From Vanessa cardui (lineage: Eukaryota; Arthropoda; Insecta; Lepidoptera; Nymphalidae): a stretch of 64,000 nt of DNA. Positions 10,001 through 23,900 of this stretch are shown here, in pieces. Every line of letters starts with the position of its first letter. The first letter of the stretch is position 1. A program made the translations under genes and the position numbers. The notes under the pieces are model-generated. The model did no database searches, was not told where the DNA came from, and worked only from the letters and a program-made list of their open reading frames with translations. The DNA lies in contig NC_061135.1 in NCBI RefSeq assembly GCF_905220365.1, positions 1,443,501 through 1,507,500 of the forward strand. Reading direction: 5' to 3'.

Positions 10001-13000
10001 CGCAGATTTTTGCATACTCTAAACACAAAATAACATTAAAATTGTAATAAACATTTTCAAAGTATGCAGTGGTTTTAGTGTATGTGTGCGTGCGTACGTA
10101 TGCGTGTGTGTGTGTGCGTGTCTGTGTCTGTGAGTATGTATGTGTGTGTGCGTGTGTGTGTGTGTGTGTATACACACGTATATCGTTAGTTATAGGAACA
10201 CACGTACCCTCGTGTATCTCTTTGTAGTCCTCGTATTTCAAAGCCTGTACTAACTGTAGGAGGTATAGAAGCAGATCTTCATCGGGCGCTTGTTTTAATC
10301 TTGATATTGCATATCTGCAAAAAATAACACCCATTAAATGTCACGCTGATCAAGTTTCCTCTTTTTTTAAGGACGTTCATTATGGCAATCAAAATCTTTA
10401 TTAAAAAAGATCATGAAAATTAAATTTATTTGGTTAAATTTAGGTTAATTTAAGTAGTATAGATATTTGGCATATATTTAAAAAAAAAAAACAAAGTAAT
10501 TTGAAACAGTCTTGATACTTGGTATCACACTAAGATCGATTAGTTTGATCAATTCCTAAGTATTTGACCACACCACATTTTTTGAATGAAGTTCTTTTAT
10601 GCGGTGTATAATAGAATGAAATGGAAATTAATTGATGTCATTGTCTGTTATCTAAAACATAATACGCAGCACGAGAGCAACTCAGTTACAACCAGGTGCC
10701 GCGCGACACATCATTTTTATTTAGTGTACCGTATTATCTACCAACTTACTTTCTGACGGCCGGATGCGTGAACTTGGGAGTCAGTAGCTCTAAGGCATCT
10801 TCAACATCCATCGGCGCCCATTGCTTCATCATGGACAACGCTTGCCTAACTTCGCCTGCAATGGAAAGGTCATTAGTGTATTATGCGACTAGTATCGACC
10901 AAATGTTAAGACGAACTGAGAAAATTGCCTAAATCTTTTAAGGACAGAATTTCGATGATATTTAACTACGCCAAAATCCATCCAAGCAAGCGTGAGGAAA
11001 AACAAAGCACAACAATACTGCTTAATACTACCTAATACTGCTGCGGTAGAATATCTAATGAGTGGATAGCATACACACAGAGTTTGCTCGAAACCTTTTA
11101 GTCTGTGTTTCACATTGTTGGAATATTTCTGCACAACACGGGTTTGTTCGGAACACAAATTCATCGGATGAAAACCAAGGAGATCACTAGATTTCGTGGT
11201 CTACAACTATGATGTACAGTAATTACCTGGTCGATTCCAATTGACGCATGCGAGGAACTTTGTGAGGGCTCGACGGTGAGATGATAAATAGAACCTGCGA
11301 ATAACATCATTCATATAGTGAATATCAATGGTCACCTGATAGAATGGATGATCGGAGTCCAATTCGGAACATTCATTTATTCATGCAAAGGTTAATACAG
11401 AGTCGAGTGTCGTCGGTCAGTACCGGTACTTCCAGAGTAGATCCTGGTCGTCAGCGGAAAGTGCGGCGAGCACGGCGGGCGCGGCCAGCAGAGCGGCGAG
11501 CTGGTCTCGCTCAGCGGCCGAGGGCTTGGCGTCGCGGCCCGGCACGGCACAGCGCAGCGAGCGTGCCAGCCGGTGCTGTTTCGACTCCACTAGGTTTTCC
11601 TGCCGCACCACACCCACAACTTTACTTTACGGTAGGTATAGTACGACACAACTTAGATGTAGCATCGGCAAATTCACCGATAACTGCCATATTTGTATTA
11701 CCAATAGAAATAGCTTCCTATCGCGCCATTCGACGATATTCGTCGCTATAGATTCTCGCGTCTGTTCAACCCGAGCTAACAACTACATGTAAATAGACGT
11801 GTCAAATTGACGATAATATTAGGTAATATTATATTACAAGTTTGTGTAAGGATATATTCACATGAATAATAAATATTAATAATTTGGGATAAAGTACTTG
11901 ATTCGGATGTGATCGGTTTTACGAATTTGGCCGATGTTACATCTAAGTTGTGTCGTACTATAACTCTGTCGGTTACCTTCAAGCATTAACTGATTTAAAT
12001 TTTATTTCGTATGGGAAGTTTTTGTCGCGATAGTCCTTCCTTTGGGTATGCAGAGAGTGGTAAATCTTAGTATGGTGAATCAATAAATTCTTAAGTAGGA
12101 ATGTAATACGTTTTTAAGTTAAATAATGTCCACGCATTTTTGACCAATCAGGTCGGTGTACCATAATGTTTGATATACATACATCGCGTGGGTAGAACTG
12201 AGACGTTGATCGATGACATAAATTTGTCATTCAAATCAATTTGAATACAAATGTTGGATGTGATTATGAGGTCACGGCTGCTAACGCAATGGACACCTCA
12301 ATGGCGAAATTAAAGTATCACACCATTACTAAACTACAGATATCCGTCAATCTTTATTATTCAATCGTTCCCTTGACGTCATACAAGTACTACCAGGATT
12401 TAATTTTAAATTATTGATAACTATTATTTATTCATGAATTGTTAAAACTATTTTGAAACATTATCTATCAATCTTTGAAGATACGCGTATCTTCACAAAA
12501 GAGGTAGAAACTACATCGCCTCCGGGACAAAACGGTAAATACTTGTTCAATAAAATCACTGTCGATACTAACATCATGATCGGTTATTTGTATTTTAACT
12601 GACTGATATTCAAATTCATAAATATTTAGTATAACAATATGTTGATTATTAAAATCTAAGAACAGTTCGGAAAGAAACAGTTTGGATCTGCGAAAAGTCG
12701 GTGAAAGAAACTCAACGGGATTTTTTCTCTGTACAATTTGAATGGAAATAATAATTTTAATTTAAGGCTATTAATTAAACTTATAGTTATAATAATTATA
12801 TTTTCAATAAAGAATATAATATTGTATCCATCGCCGATGCTGGCTATGCCAAAATATTGAGAAAGGATTACATAGCTACAGAACGATTACAGTCATAATC
12901 GAATGAGTACTCTCAGTATCTACCGGGAAGAGGCTGCTCTTGCTCTGAGAATGGCAAAGAAGTCAGCCTCGTAGCAGCGAACATATCTTTAATACTGCAG

Positions 13001-16000
13001 AAACTCGAAAGCTTCGTTAGAAAGCGAAATGCGTTGTTAATAAAATACTATTAGTTACATTAACATACAAATACTAGAAAACAGCCCGTAAGTCGTTTGG
13101 GTGAAATAGGATTGTCATTTATTTCTTAAATCCTGTCTCTAGATCGTATCGCCCTGTGGACATCAAAAGTGATTCAGCTCATCAGCTGTTTAGGACCAGT
13201 TCAGTGACACAGATTATACGCTGATTATGTTATATTTAATAAAAACTATTGAATTGTTATGATTACGTATAAAATGATTTCATTAATTACCGTTTGTCAT
13301 ATTCTATCATGCCTTTGCTCATAATATCGGAAACAAGGAGTAATCTAATGTTGCCATACAAAACATATTTAAAAATAGCTTTTACTAAGAAAACGTTGAT
13401 AAACACGACTATGACATTTTGGCGCGAACAAAACTGCTCGATGATAAGAGTAATTAAAACAAAAGTAATGTAAAATCATGATAAAATTACTGAGAGAACC
13501 AGATATTACTCGCGTGTTCTCGTAATTTGAATCAAATCAATAAAATTTTCAAAAAATCAAACGCAACTTCGTTCTCGTAGAGTTTCAAAAAGCTTCTCTG
13601 ATTGGTTGTTTTGATAGATTATTTTAAATTAACTTATTTCGCAAAGCATTTATTTGCTTATACTTATTTTTTATTAGCACAAATATTAACATATTGACCA
13701 TGTAGTTTAAAAAAAAAGTACCTAATTAACCGTAATTGCGTATTTAAAACAAAAAAGTAATAAGATTATGCGTGTCAGTAGTACAATAAATTTGAATAAA
13801 TAAGATCATTGGCATAAAACTTTAACTCAATATTTGAGTTTAAAAAAAAGGAGAAATGATCTTGTCGACAAGTGAAGTGATATCCGCTATTTGCATAATT
13901 ATTAGACGACACAACGTTTTTTACATTTTAAATGATTTTAGAAATAATTTTTATTTAATTATAAAAAATGGACTATTTTTTCGGAAATAAATTCATAATT
14001 TTAAATGAACGCGATTATAGCATGGCTGTATAAAAATGATCTTGGAATTATTATCATTACACACATCGTGAGAACAATTTATTTCACAGTTAAGTTATTT
14101 CAATGAAATAATGTCAATTAAACGAACCTGACCTTAAATTATTAACACGTGCTATCAAGAAATACTTTAACAGTTTTTGGGTATAACTGTGTTTAATTAA
14201 TTTTTGATCATGGAACCAGTATAAGTTCTTATAACTTTGCCACAACTTACTCTAGTTTTGCTAGAATAGGCTATTTGACAATGCGAAAAATAAATTGTGA
14301 ATTTTTGTAATCAGTATATATTATGAGTTTAAAAATAGTTATTTACTAACGAAAGTTGAAAATAATACTTAATTTTTTCAAAAATCCATAAATAAAAATA
14401 GCATTTTTTCAAACGTTTGTCACGTGACACAAAACGCCCCTGATTGGCTGGGCTTATGATGAAGTCACTTTCTTGTTAACTTTGCTTTTCTACTATATGT
14501 ACCACAGATTAAAATACAGGAAAGTGACGTCACCAACCCATTGGAGCGTCATATTGTTTAAGTAGCGTTTTTGCGCGCTATTTAAATATGCAATTTTTAA
14601 TATGATACTTTTCGTAAAATATGTACTAGAAATAAAAAAAAGTTTTACTGGGTTCCTTAACTTCTACTAAATAATATAAAATGGATTTTAAAAACCAGTC
14701 AAATAGCCTATTGATAGTTGTGGTAAAATCTTCGATTATCTATATATGTATATGATAAAATTAGAGTGTCTGTTTGTAATATGAAAATAACAATTGTTTG
14801 TCTGTGTGGAACGGCTGGACCGATTTTGACGACGTTTTCACAAGCATGCATGCGAAAGCATCTGATGTAATAAGAGGCAAGGTAGGCTACATAAACTACT
14901 TTTTTGTTAAATTCAAAACCGTACGAAATGGCAGACACAGTGAGTCTTTTAATAAAGCTTACATCAAATACGCGGTAGGAGGCGAAGCGATATTTAAAAA
15001 TGTATGTATGTATGTATGTCAGTTATTAACGCGATAAGATTAGTCATAATTAATGTTTTAATGTTAAAAAGCTCTTGGAAATGAAATAACCGTCCTCATT
15101 GTAAGACACTGAACAATGTTTCCATATAAAACGAAATATATAACATTTACAAAGATTAACATTATTAATCAGTTAATTTGACATTTTTATTGAGTAAGCG
15201 AATTCGATTTAAGACATGTTTCTTGAAAAAAATAAAATATTAAAAACAAATTCGAAAGTTTGACCCATAGCCATTATAGTTAGCGCAGATATGTTTTTAA
15301 TTTTCATAGCAAAGGTTTTGATACTAAGTCGTCTCATATTGATACACTGGGTTATATTTTCGTTTATTGTTGCATCGAGTAAAACATTAATTATAATTAC
15401 AGTGCAAACTTGTTATAACGAAACTCAAGGGACTGAGCATTTTGTGTCGTTAAAGAGAGTTATCGTTATATGGAGTAAACAAAAAAAAACACCATATCGA
15501 TCGAATCGTAATGGATATAGAAAAATTTGCTTATAAATAATTTTTTACACATATATTCTGGTAACAATGTGTGACGTTTTTTTGCTATGCCAGTACTTTT
15601 TATGTGTTCTATTCATATCTAATGTATATTGTGGAATCATCTTGATTAAACAACAAAAAAAATTTATCAACTTAGCAACAATTGGTGGTTGGAGTTTATC
15701 GTTATAAAGGATAACGTTATAAAGAGTTTACACTGTATTATATTATAAAATTATAAATAATTATTATATTATATAATTATAAATATTATAAAATGAAATA
15801 AGAAATTCTTAAAATCAATTTTCGAAGTCTCTGTCTCAAGAACGACATGAATTATAAATACAAATTAAGCAAATGAATATTCAGTGGTGCTTGGTGCGTT
15901 TGAACCCGCAATCATCGGTTAAGATGCACTCGTTCTAACCACTGGGCCATCTCACCTGAGTTAACACAGAGTTCTTTATCTACCTACGTTCGGTAACGCT

Positions 16001-17960
16001 TAAATATGAAGAACATTTTGGCGAGAAAAATAAAGAAAGTCGTTGCAACACTTGCCAGGGCACAACTATCAAATTAATTTATAATTCGGCGAAGATAAAA
16101 CACACTACAATTCTTTTTTGTTTTCCAATTTTTTTTTTTTTATAAAATAGAAGTACGAGAAAAAAATAGATGGGTACATGCGAATTCATAGACGCTATTT
16201 AGAATTGATTTGAATGATTAATGATTATGATAGAATGTCGACATAACTTCGAATATACAGGGTCTGATTAAAAATGTTGGTACCCTCGGGCAGCTCACCT
16301 CTCAAGTCCTTTATAACCTTTTTCTCACTTAAGTATATCCAGCTAAAAACGTAATTTTATTCTATTTTTTTGAAGGTTTTTACCTTAGGTTTTCACCTCC
16401 GAGTTTTGGAACAGTGGACAAATGGCCCAGGTTGTATATGAATTAAATCGAATGGAACAAACAACATACCTGCAGTATCTCATAGTCGGGCACGGTGACT
16501 ATTTCCGCTTGAGCTCTGAACTGGTACATTTCGTCACCGTCTTGTTCGTAGTAAACAACGGCGTGCTGTGGACGAGTAACGTCATTAGTTTAACGTATCA
16601 ATCGTTAGTTATAATATTACGTAAAAGCATTGATAGTTTCCGAAGGATTATACACCGTATCACAACCTGAATAAAGTAGATATTCGTCTAAACATTGGTA
16701 AAACTTGATTGTACAAAACCCGTTTTTTAATTCGTAATGGTAATTTATACGAATCATAATCTTCATTCAATAATGTACTCTTGATCGATTTCCATTCCAG
16801 GCCATTATCGAGGGAAGCTAGGCATGTTATGATGCAGGCTAGTGTTTTGTTTTTATAATATATATAGGCTAACTAGCAACTGTGCTATAAGCGGTCACCA
16901 CTATCCATAGACTTTTATGCTGGGATGTAAGATGCTATTTCTTTTACGCCAGATGTTATTATTCATCTTTCAAAACGGAATACAACAATACTATTATTAC
17001 TATTTAGCGGTTAAGTTGATGAGTGGGTTATGATATTAACAGCCTGTAAATTTCCAAATGCCGGGCTAAGGCCTCTACTAAATTTGAGAAGATTAGGAGT
17101 ATATTCCAAAACCCAGTTCCAATGCGGATTGGTGGATAGACACATGCAACCTGCATGGCAGTCCTCAGGATGTTTTCCGTCACCGCAAAGCTCGAGATGA
17201 TTTATAAACACAAAGTAAGAGAAAAAGGGTTAAGACGTATACTCTTTAACCACTGGACCATCTCGAATCCAACTCTTATCACGCGGTAGTTTGGTAAAGA
17301 AACTCGTTCCTGTGAACCTATGATTGAGATCGTCACTTGCCAATTTGGTAAACGAAGATATCAATCAGTCTCAAATCTATCGCTGCTGAGAACTGCTAAA
17401 TTCCTACTTATTAATATAATTAGGTCTTTATAATTTAGTCTTTTCTATTATTCATTCTTGGAAAATTTAATAATGGCACAGTAATAAAACTGTTAAAGAA
17501 ATAGTTATCATCTCCCATAGATCCCATGTTCTCTCTTAAATATTCCCACAGGCTAAGTTCAGAGTTAATGGCCACGATTACAGAGAAACAAACAGACAAT
17601 ATTACTTACATATATATAATATTAATGGTTATAGTTTAGACCTTTAATATACTGACTTACATTAATGCCATCTATTTGTACCGTCGGAAATTCAATCATC
17701 AAATACATGTAGTTGGAGTTGCGCTTCTCTTTCTCATTGATCATTTCTATTTCACGAAACGTCAGTCTGTCAAGCCAGTCCACCTGAAATTAATTCATTA
17801 TTGGAAATAGGTAGGCAAACTGGGCCACCTATTTGTTTGTGGGCACCAACGCCGATAGATAGTAGAAAGATTTTAACATCGATATCTTATAACATCAAAA
17901 AATTAGAGACCATATACTGTATTCAAGTAGGCTTTTACAAGCACTTTTGAATCGTCATTT

Positions 17961-17997
<37 letters not shown>

Positions 17998-20900
17998 GTG
18001 AAGCTACCACCGGTTCGGAAAGTAGGTTCTACCGAGAAAAACCGGCAAGAAACTTAGTAGTTACGCTTTTTTACTATTTAAGATCTAAAACCGAAATAAA
18101 ACCAGACGACTCTTTTCTTAAGGCCAAATAATTACAAATATTACGTACGTCTTGAAAGTGGTAATAAATACTATAGACAAATAAAAAAAAATAACTATGA
18201 AGCTTTAAGGAATTTGTAAATTTAAACGCATCTGTTTTATTCCCAAGCAAGTTTGATTACTTTAGAATTTTGCACACTAAAATATATATTTCATTTTATT
18301 TATTCATATAAATAAATATACACTTAAGGTTATACCTACGTATTATTGATAAAGTTCGTAAACCGTACTTGTATAGTCAGTAAATAAATTTCAACTTGTT
18401 ATTAAAAATCATATCTTGTATCATCCGTATCAAAGCCAATATCAGATATACAAACAAAATTTTAATCAAAAAAAAAAAAAATTACAAAAATCTAAATTTT
18501 TCTTTAAATTCAAATGCTATAAAAATATAATACAATTCAAACGAATTTATTTTTTGCAGTCGGTTATAAGCAAATATATATAGCTAATCTTATGTTAATT
18601 TAATTAAATATTATTTTTTTTAAAAGATTAGCCATCAAATTTATGATGCGTGTTAATCCGTATAATTCTCGCCCGGGTACCACTTCAATTAAAAAAAATT
18701 AAACTTGCAAAAGCATATTTAAATGTTTTTTTTTTTTCGATCGATTCGTTATCAATAATAGGTATACATTATATGAAATCACACAGCATTCCAAATTTAA
18801 ATACGGTCTAGGTCTAAGACTTACCTTCGGGATATGCCCATTACGATGTTTCTTGGCGAGTTTAGCCAGTCTCTGCATCTGTTCCTTCCCGCGGTCCGGT
18901 GCCTTCCCTGGGGTCCTCTCGCTTCCCTCCACACCGGGCCACACGCGGAGATCGAACATACCCTTTTTAAAAACACAACGTACCTTATCCACAAAAGTAC
19001 ACCACTTTTTGTAAACACGCAACGAACTGGTCGAATTACCCATAATTTTTTTTTTTAATTTACGCTATTTAATTGAAACGAAGAAGTTTTTATTGTTTTT
19101 ATATTTATAAAATCGTTTCGACATCTCGTTGCGAGTTTTCTGTGCGTAACGTAGACGACAAAATGAATATTCTTAGTTAATATAAGTTATGAATTTATCA
19201 GTTAACACCCGACCGTAGCAAGGTTGAAAGAGCACTGATCGTTTAAATCGTACATACGAGTTCTCTTGATTGATATCGTCGAAGGAAATACAAAGTAATT
19301 ATAAATTGACAACATATGTTGTCAAGACAAGTTAGTCATATTTTATAAACAATAAATTATTCTGTATTATAAAAAAAAAACTGTTATATGAGTTGATTAG
19401 TTATGGTAGTAACTATTTTTTTTGTATGTTTTTTTTTTAATATGCGTATAATAGGTAGGCGTAGACATTTGGCCAATTGGTGGGAAGTGGTCTACACCGC
19501 TTACGGACATTGGTTTTGTAATATTAAGTTTTATATGATTTTGAATTTAATTATTGCCAAAAAAATACATAATCAATTAAAAATTAACCCATATAACGTA
19601 TTCTAAAATAAAACAATGCGTTATAAAAGATTGTAAAAAGTAAATTTAATTTTTATCCTGTAAATTTCCCACTGCTGGGCTAATGGCCTCATCTCCCATT
19701 AAGGAGAGGGCTTGGAACATATTCCACCACGCTGTTCCAATGCGGGTTGGTAGATTGCACATGTGGCAGAATTTCAATGAAATCAAACACATGCAGGTTT
19801 CCTCACGATGTTTTCCTTCACCGCCGAGCACGAGATGAATTATAAACACAAATTAAGCACATATATATAGTGGTGCTTGCCTGGGTTTGAACTCGAAATC
19901 ATCAGATAAGATGCACGCGTTCTGACCACTGGACCATCTCAGCTCTTATAAAAGATTGTAAAGTCGTAGTGACTTTACAATCTTTCGATTAAAACAAAAT
20001 TTCACGTCAATAGATGTGTAGCTGTGTTAACGTACACACATATAAAAAATTATAAAACGAACTCTTCTCTATGAACAATACTCTTTTTCAAATGCAAGTG
20101 CAATAGATGAAAATAAAGTAGTCATATAGTCCATAACTCTTGTTAAGGATTTGTAGTTTATCTAAATGGGTCGGGTTACACAGGCCGATGTACAGGGCGT
20201 GTTCATTCACTCGCTAACGAACGTTCGCAGAATTGAAAACCTATATAATAAACTATGTACTTATATATAAATATAACGACAATACTACGCGAAGTTTTTC
20301 TTCCACATTCCTCCATATGGCTTTGTGCAAGTCCGTCTGGGTAGGTACCACCCACTCATCAATTATTCTACCGCCAAACAACAGTACGCAGTTTTGTTGT
20401 GTTCCGGTTTGAAGGGTGAGTGAGCCAGTGTAACTACAGGCACAAGGGACATAACATCTTAGTTTCCAAGGTTGGTGGCGCATTGACGATGTGAGGAATA
20501 GTTAATATTTCTTACAGCGTCATTGTCTATGGGTGATGGTGACCACTTACCATCATCCGTCCTCCAATCTATAACATAAAAAAGATGTATTTTTACTCAG
20601 TAGTTAGTCTTGCCTTACAATACACACAAACAAAATAAGTTTTGTTTTAGTTAAATATATTATATTCGACGACCTACGTGGTCGAGTAGTGTGTACAACG
20701 GTTTTCATGGGTACGCCTTTCCGAGCTCCTGGGTTCGATTCCCAGTCTATGTTGATAATTCATTAGTTTTGTATGTTGTCTTGGGTCTGGGTGTTTGTGG
20801 TACCGTCGTTACTTCTGATTTTCCATAACACAAGTGCTTTAGGTACTTACATTGGGATCAGAGTAATGTATGTGATGTTGTCCAATATTTATATATTTTA

Positions 20901-23900
20901 CATATAGCTAGGTGAAATTTTGTTCATATCGATAATATCCAAAATCGAAGGCTACGTTACGCGTGTATTATTCAATCGTCGTAGTTTCTAATTTGTTTTT
21001 GTACAGAACCGGTTTATTTTACGACTTCGTTCGCATTTTTAATTCTCTTATCCATAGCAATAATCTATGTCATAGAGGATAAAGATCAGATTAATTAAAG
21101 ATCATCCGATCCTAAAATAAATTGTAATAAAACCTCTTTGGTGTAAGTAAAAAAGTCCTTGCTAATCGCAGGAGCGAATTTAAACAAATATTATATTCAC
21201 ACTTTTACGCATTTACACGTAATTTTAAATTAGTAAACATACTGTCATTAGTGTACGTTATTATTGTTCTGACATCGTACATGCGGCGATATGGGGTGAG
21301 TCTACATTAGTAAAAGTACCTAAGTAAAGTAAAGTAACAGCCTGTAAATTTTCCCACTGCTGAGATAAGGCCGGTTAAGGTGCACGCCCGGCCTTATCCA
21401 TATATATAATGTGTTCCAAACCTTCTCCTCAAAGGGAGAGGAGGCATTTAGCCCAGCAGTGGGAATTTACAGGCTGTTGTTGTTGTTGTTGAGATAAGAC
21501 CTCCATGAAAGATTCTTGTTTTAATCGGATCAGGAAACTTCGTAGGATATGTTGAAATAATAATATACAGACATGCCAGGTTGGTTTTCTATGCCATAAA
21601 AATATTTCGAACGTGAGCAAGATTGTCCCAAAGGTTGTCTGGAAGAAATGGCTTATAAGCCATAAGACCGCCTTTTGCTTGGCCAGTTTTGTTTTAAAGA
21701 AAATATATTTTGTATCTTTATGTATATTTGGTGTGCAATAAAGAGTTAAATAAATAAATTATTTGACCATGATTACATGAATAGTGTTTAATTCTTTATA
21801 CAATTTATTTTATCATCCGCTCAGGTTCCGCTTTGCCTTTAAACTTGGCCTTTTAATATTACTTCTCGCTTTAGAACCTCAAAGCCTATTCAAACCAAGA
21901 TGAGTAAATACCAATAAACAACGTTGTCATTGAATTGACACCTTGAATAATCTACATATGATATTAATTATGAATTCACGAAAAATAGTGTTTTGTATGT
22001 CGAATGAGTTATCGGAATTTTGGAAGTAGAATTTAAATCGATATTAGTATTTAATTGGAATTTTATAATAGTACACTAATTAAAGTAGTATTACGTAATT
22101 AGTATTACATCTTCGCGCTTGAACCGCTGATCCGATTTTGATTTGTTTCAAATCAGACACATGCAGGATTCCTCACGATGTTTTCCATCCCCGCTAAGCA
22201 AAAGATGAATAACAAGCACATTTAGTGTTGCTACTTTGAACCTGTAATCTTCAAAACAAATCAAATCAAATCTATTTTATTCAAGTAAACTTCACAATGA
22301 AGCGTTTTTGAATCGTCAATAATTAAATACTACCACCGTTTCGGAAAGCAGCTTCTAGCGAGAAGAAACGAGAAGAAACTCACATAGTTGCTCTTTTCAA
22401 ATAAACAGATTTATAATGCTGTTATTTACAGGAATTAGTGTCCTATGATGGAACCCGAGCCTAACTCCAAGCGTTTCTATTCTTAATAATCTTTTTAAAT
22501 TTTGAAAATGGTAAATTGATTATATTTTCCGGTATCTTATTATATATGCGTATACCAATGCCCAAAAACGTTCGGTTAATAATGCCTGCGTTTTCGAGAC
22601 AAGCGCAAGTTTGTTTCAATTAGAAAAACTTACTTACAAGGTCACACTCGTCGTTTAAGGAACCTTAGACTACATCTGCTCAATCACTTGTGTCTAATCG
22701 ATGTCTGGTTGTTTATGAGTCGCGGTTAATCAAAATGTATCGACGGTCAGGCCAGTCGCGTATCATCAGTCTTACAAACGCCAAAGATTCAGTAGCTCTT
22801 TTACGACCAAGCGCTGAACCGATTTTGATTAAATTTGGTATGAAAACAAACTTGAACTCTAATAGAAACACTTTTTTTGCCTTAGAACCAACACCCAAAA
22901 AGGCGAGCGATATCGCGAGCTAAGACTAATGATATTTATATCATCGTATGTTAGCTGTAAATACATCGATTCGTAAGACATATTTAAATTTACCAATATA
23001 AATGCGAAAGATGAAATTTGGTATGGAGCACACTTGAACCGCAAGTAAAGACATGGCATTTTTAAGCCTAGCACTATCGATAACTAGTTCTTAAATAAAA
23101 CAAATAATTTATATATAATATTTTTATACTGTTAAGCCATTTTTACTTTTTTTCTGTATTTAATTTTGTTAGAATTAGCCCTATACTTTTTTTTCTGGAG
23201 ACGAAGCTTTATTTCTCTTACGTAGCGAGCGTTTACAGACCAACATTTGGCACCCTGGGTCACCGGCACTGCGTTTAGCTGTTTTCCTATACTACAAACG
23301 CAACGATCCAGACCCAATACCAGCTGTGCCTACGACTTCATGAGCGGTTGAATTTAACAAAAAAAGTTATTGTTGTAGATTAAGTTATTGCTCATTACAT
23401 CAGCTACCAATGAAAGTCCCGTCAAAATATAGATACTCGGGATCGTATCGTTACCGATATAAATTAGTCGAATTGATCCTCAGTTACGCTTAAACTGAGG
23501 TCAATTTATGGAATTGAAAATTGCATCGGAATAGTATTGAGAATGTATAATTACCGTTACATCACTAGTACAACCAACGGCCGAATGTGCTTTTCAGCCA
23601 GGGAAGTATAACAACGTACAATCACCTCATAACACGTATTAAACCCAGCTCAGGATTTGTACCGAGAATCACAGGGTCTGAAGCCATATAAGCTAGCAAC
23701 TAGACCAACGAGACTGGCAATAAATAAACGCATATATACCAATAACGAGGTCAACTTCGACATGCGTTTTTATTCAATTAAGAATGCGGAAGCAATTTTT
23801 AAGCACAGAGGTCAAAACTAAAAAATATAAGAAATTTTGAATTTAAAATAAAACTAGTTATAACGGATTTGAATCGCGTATATTAATTATTTTTAACATC

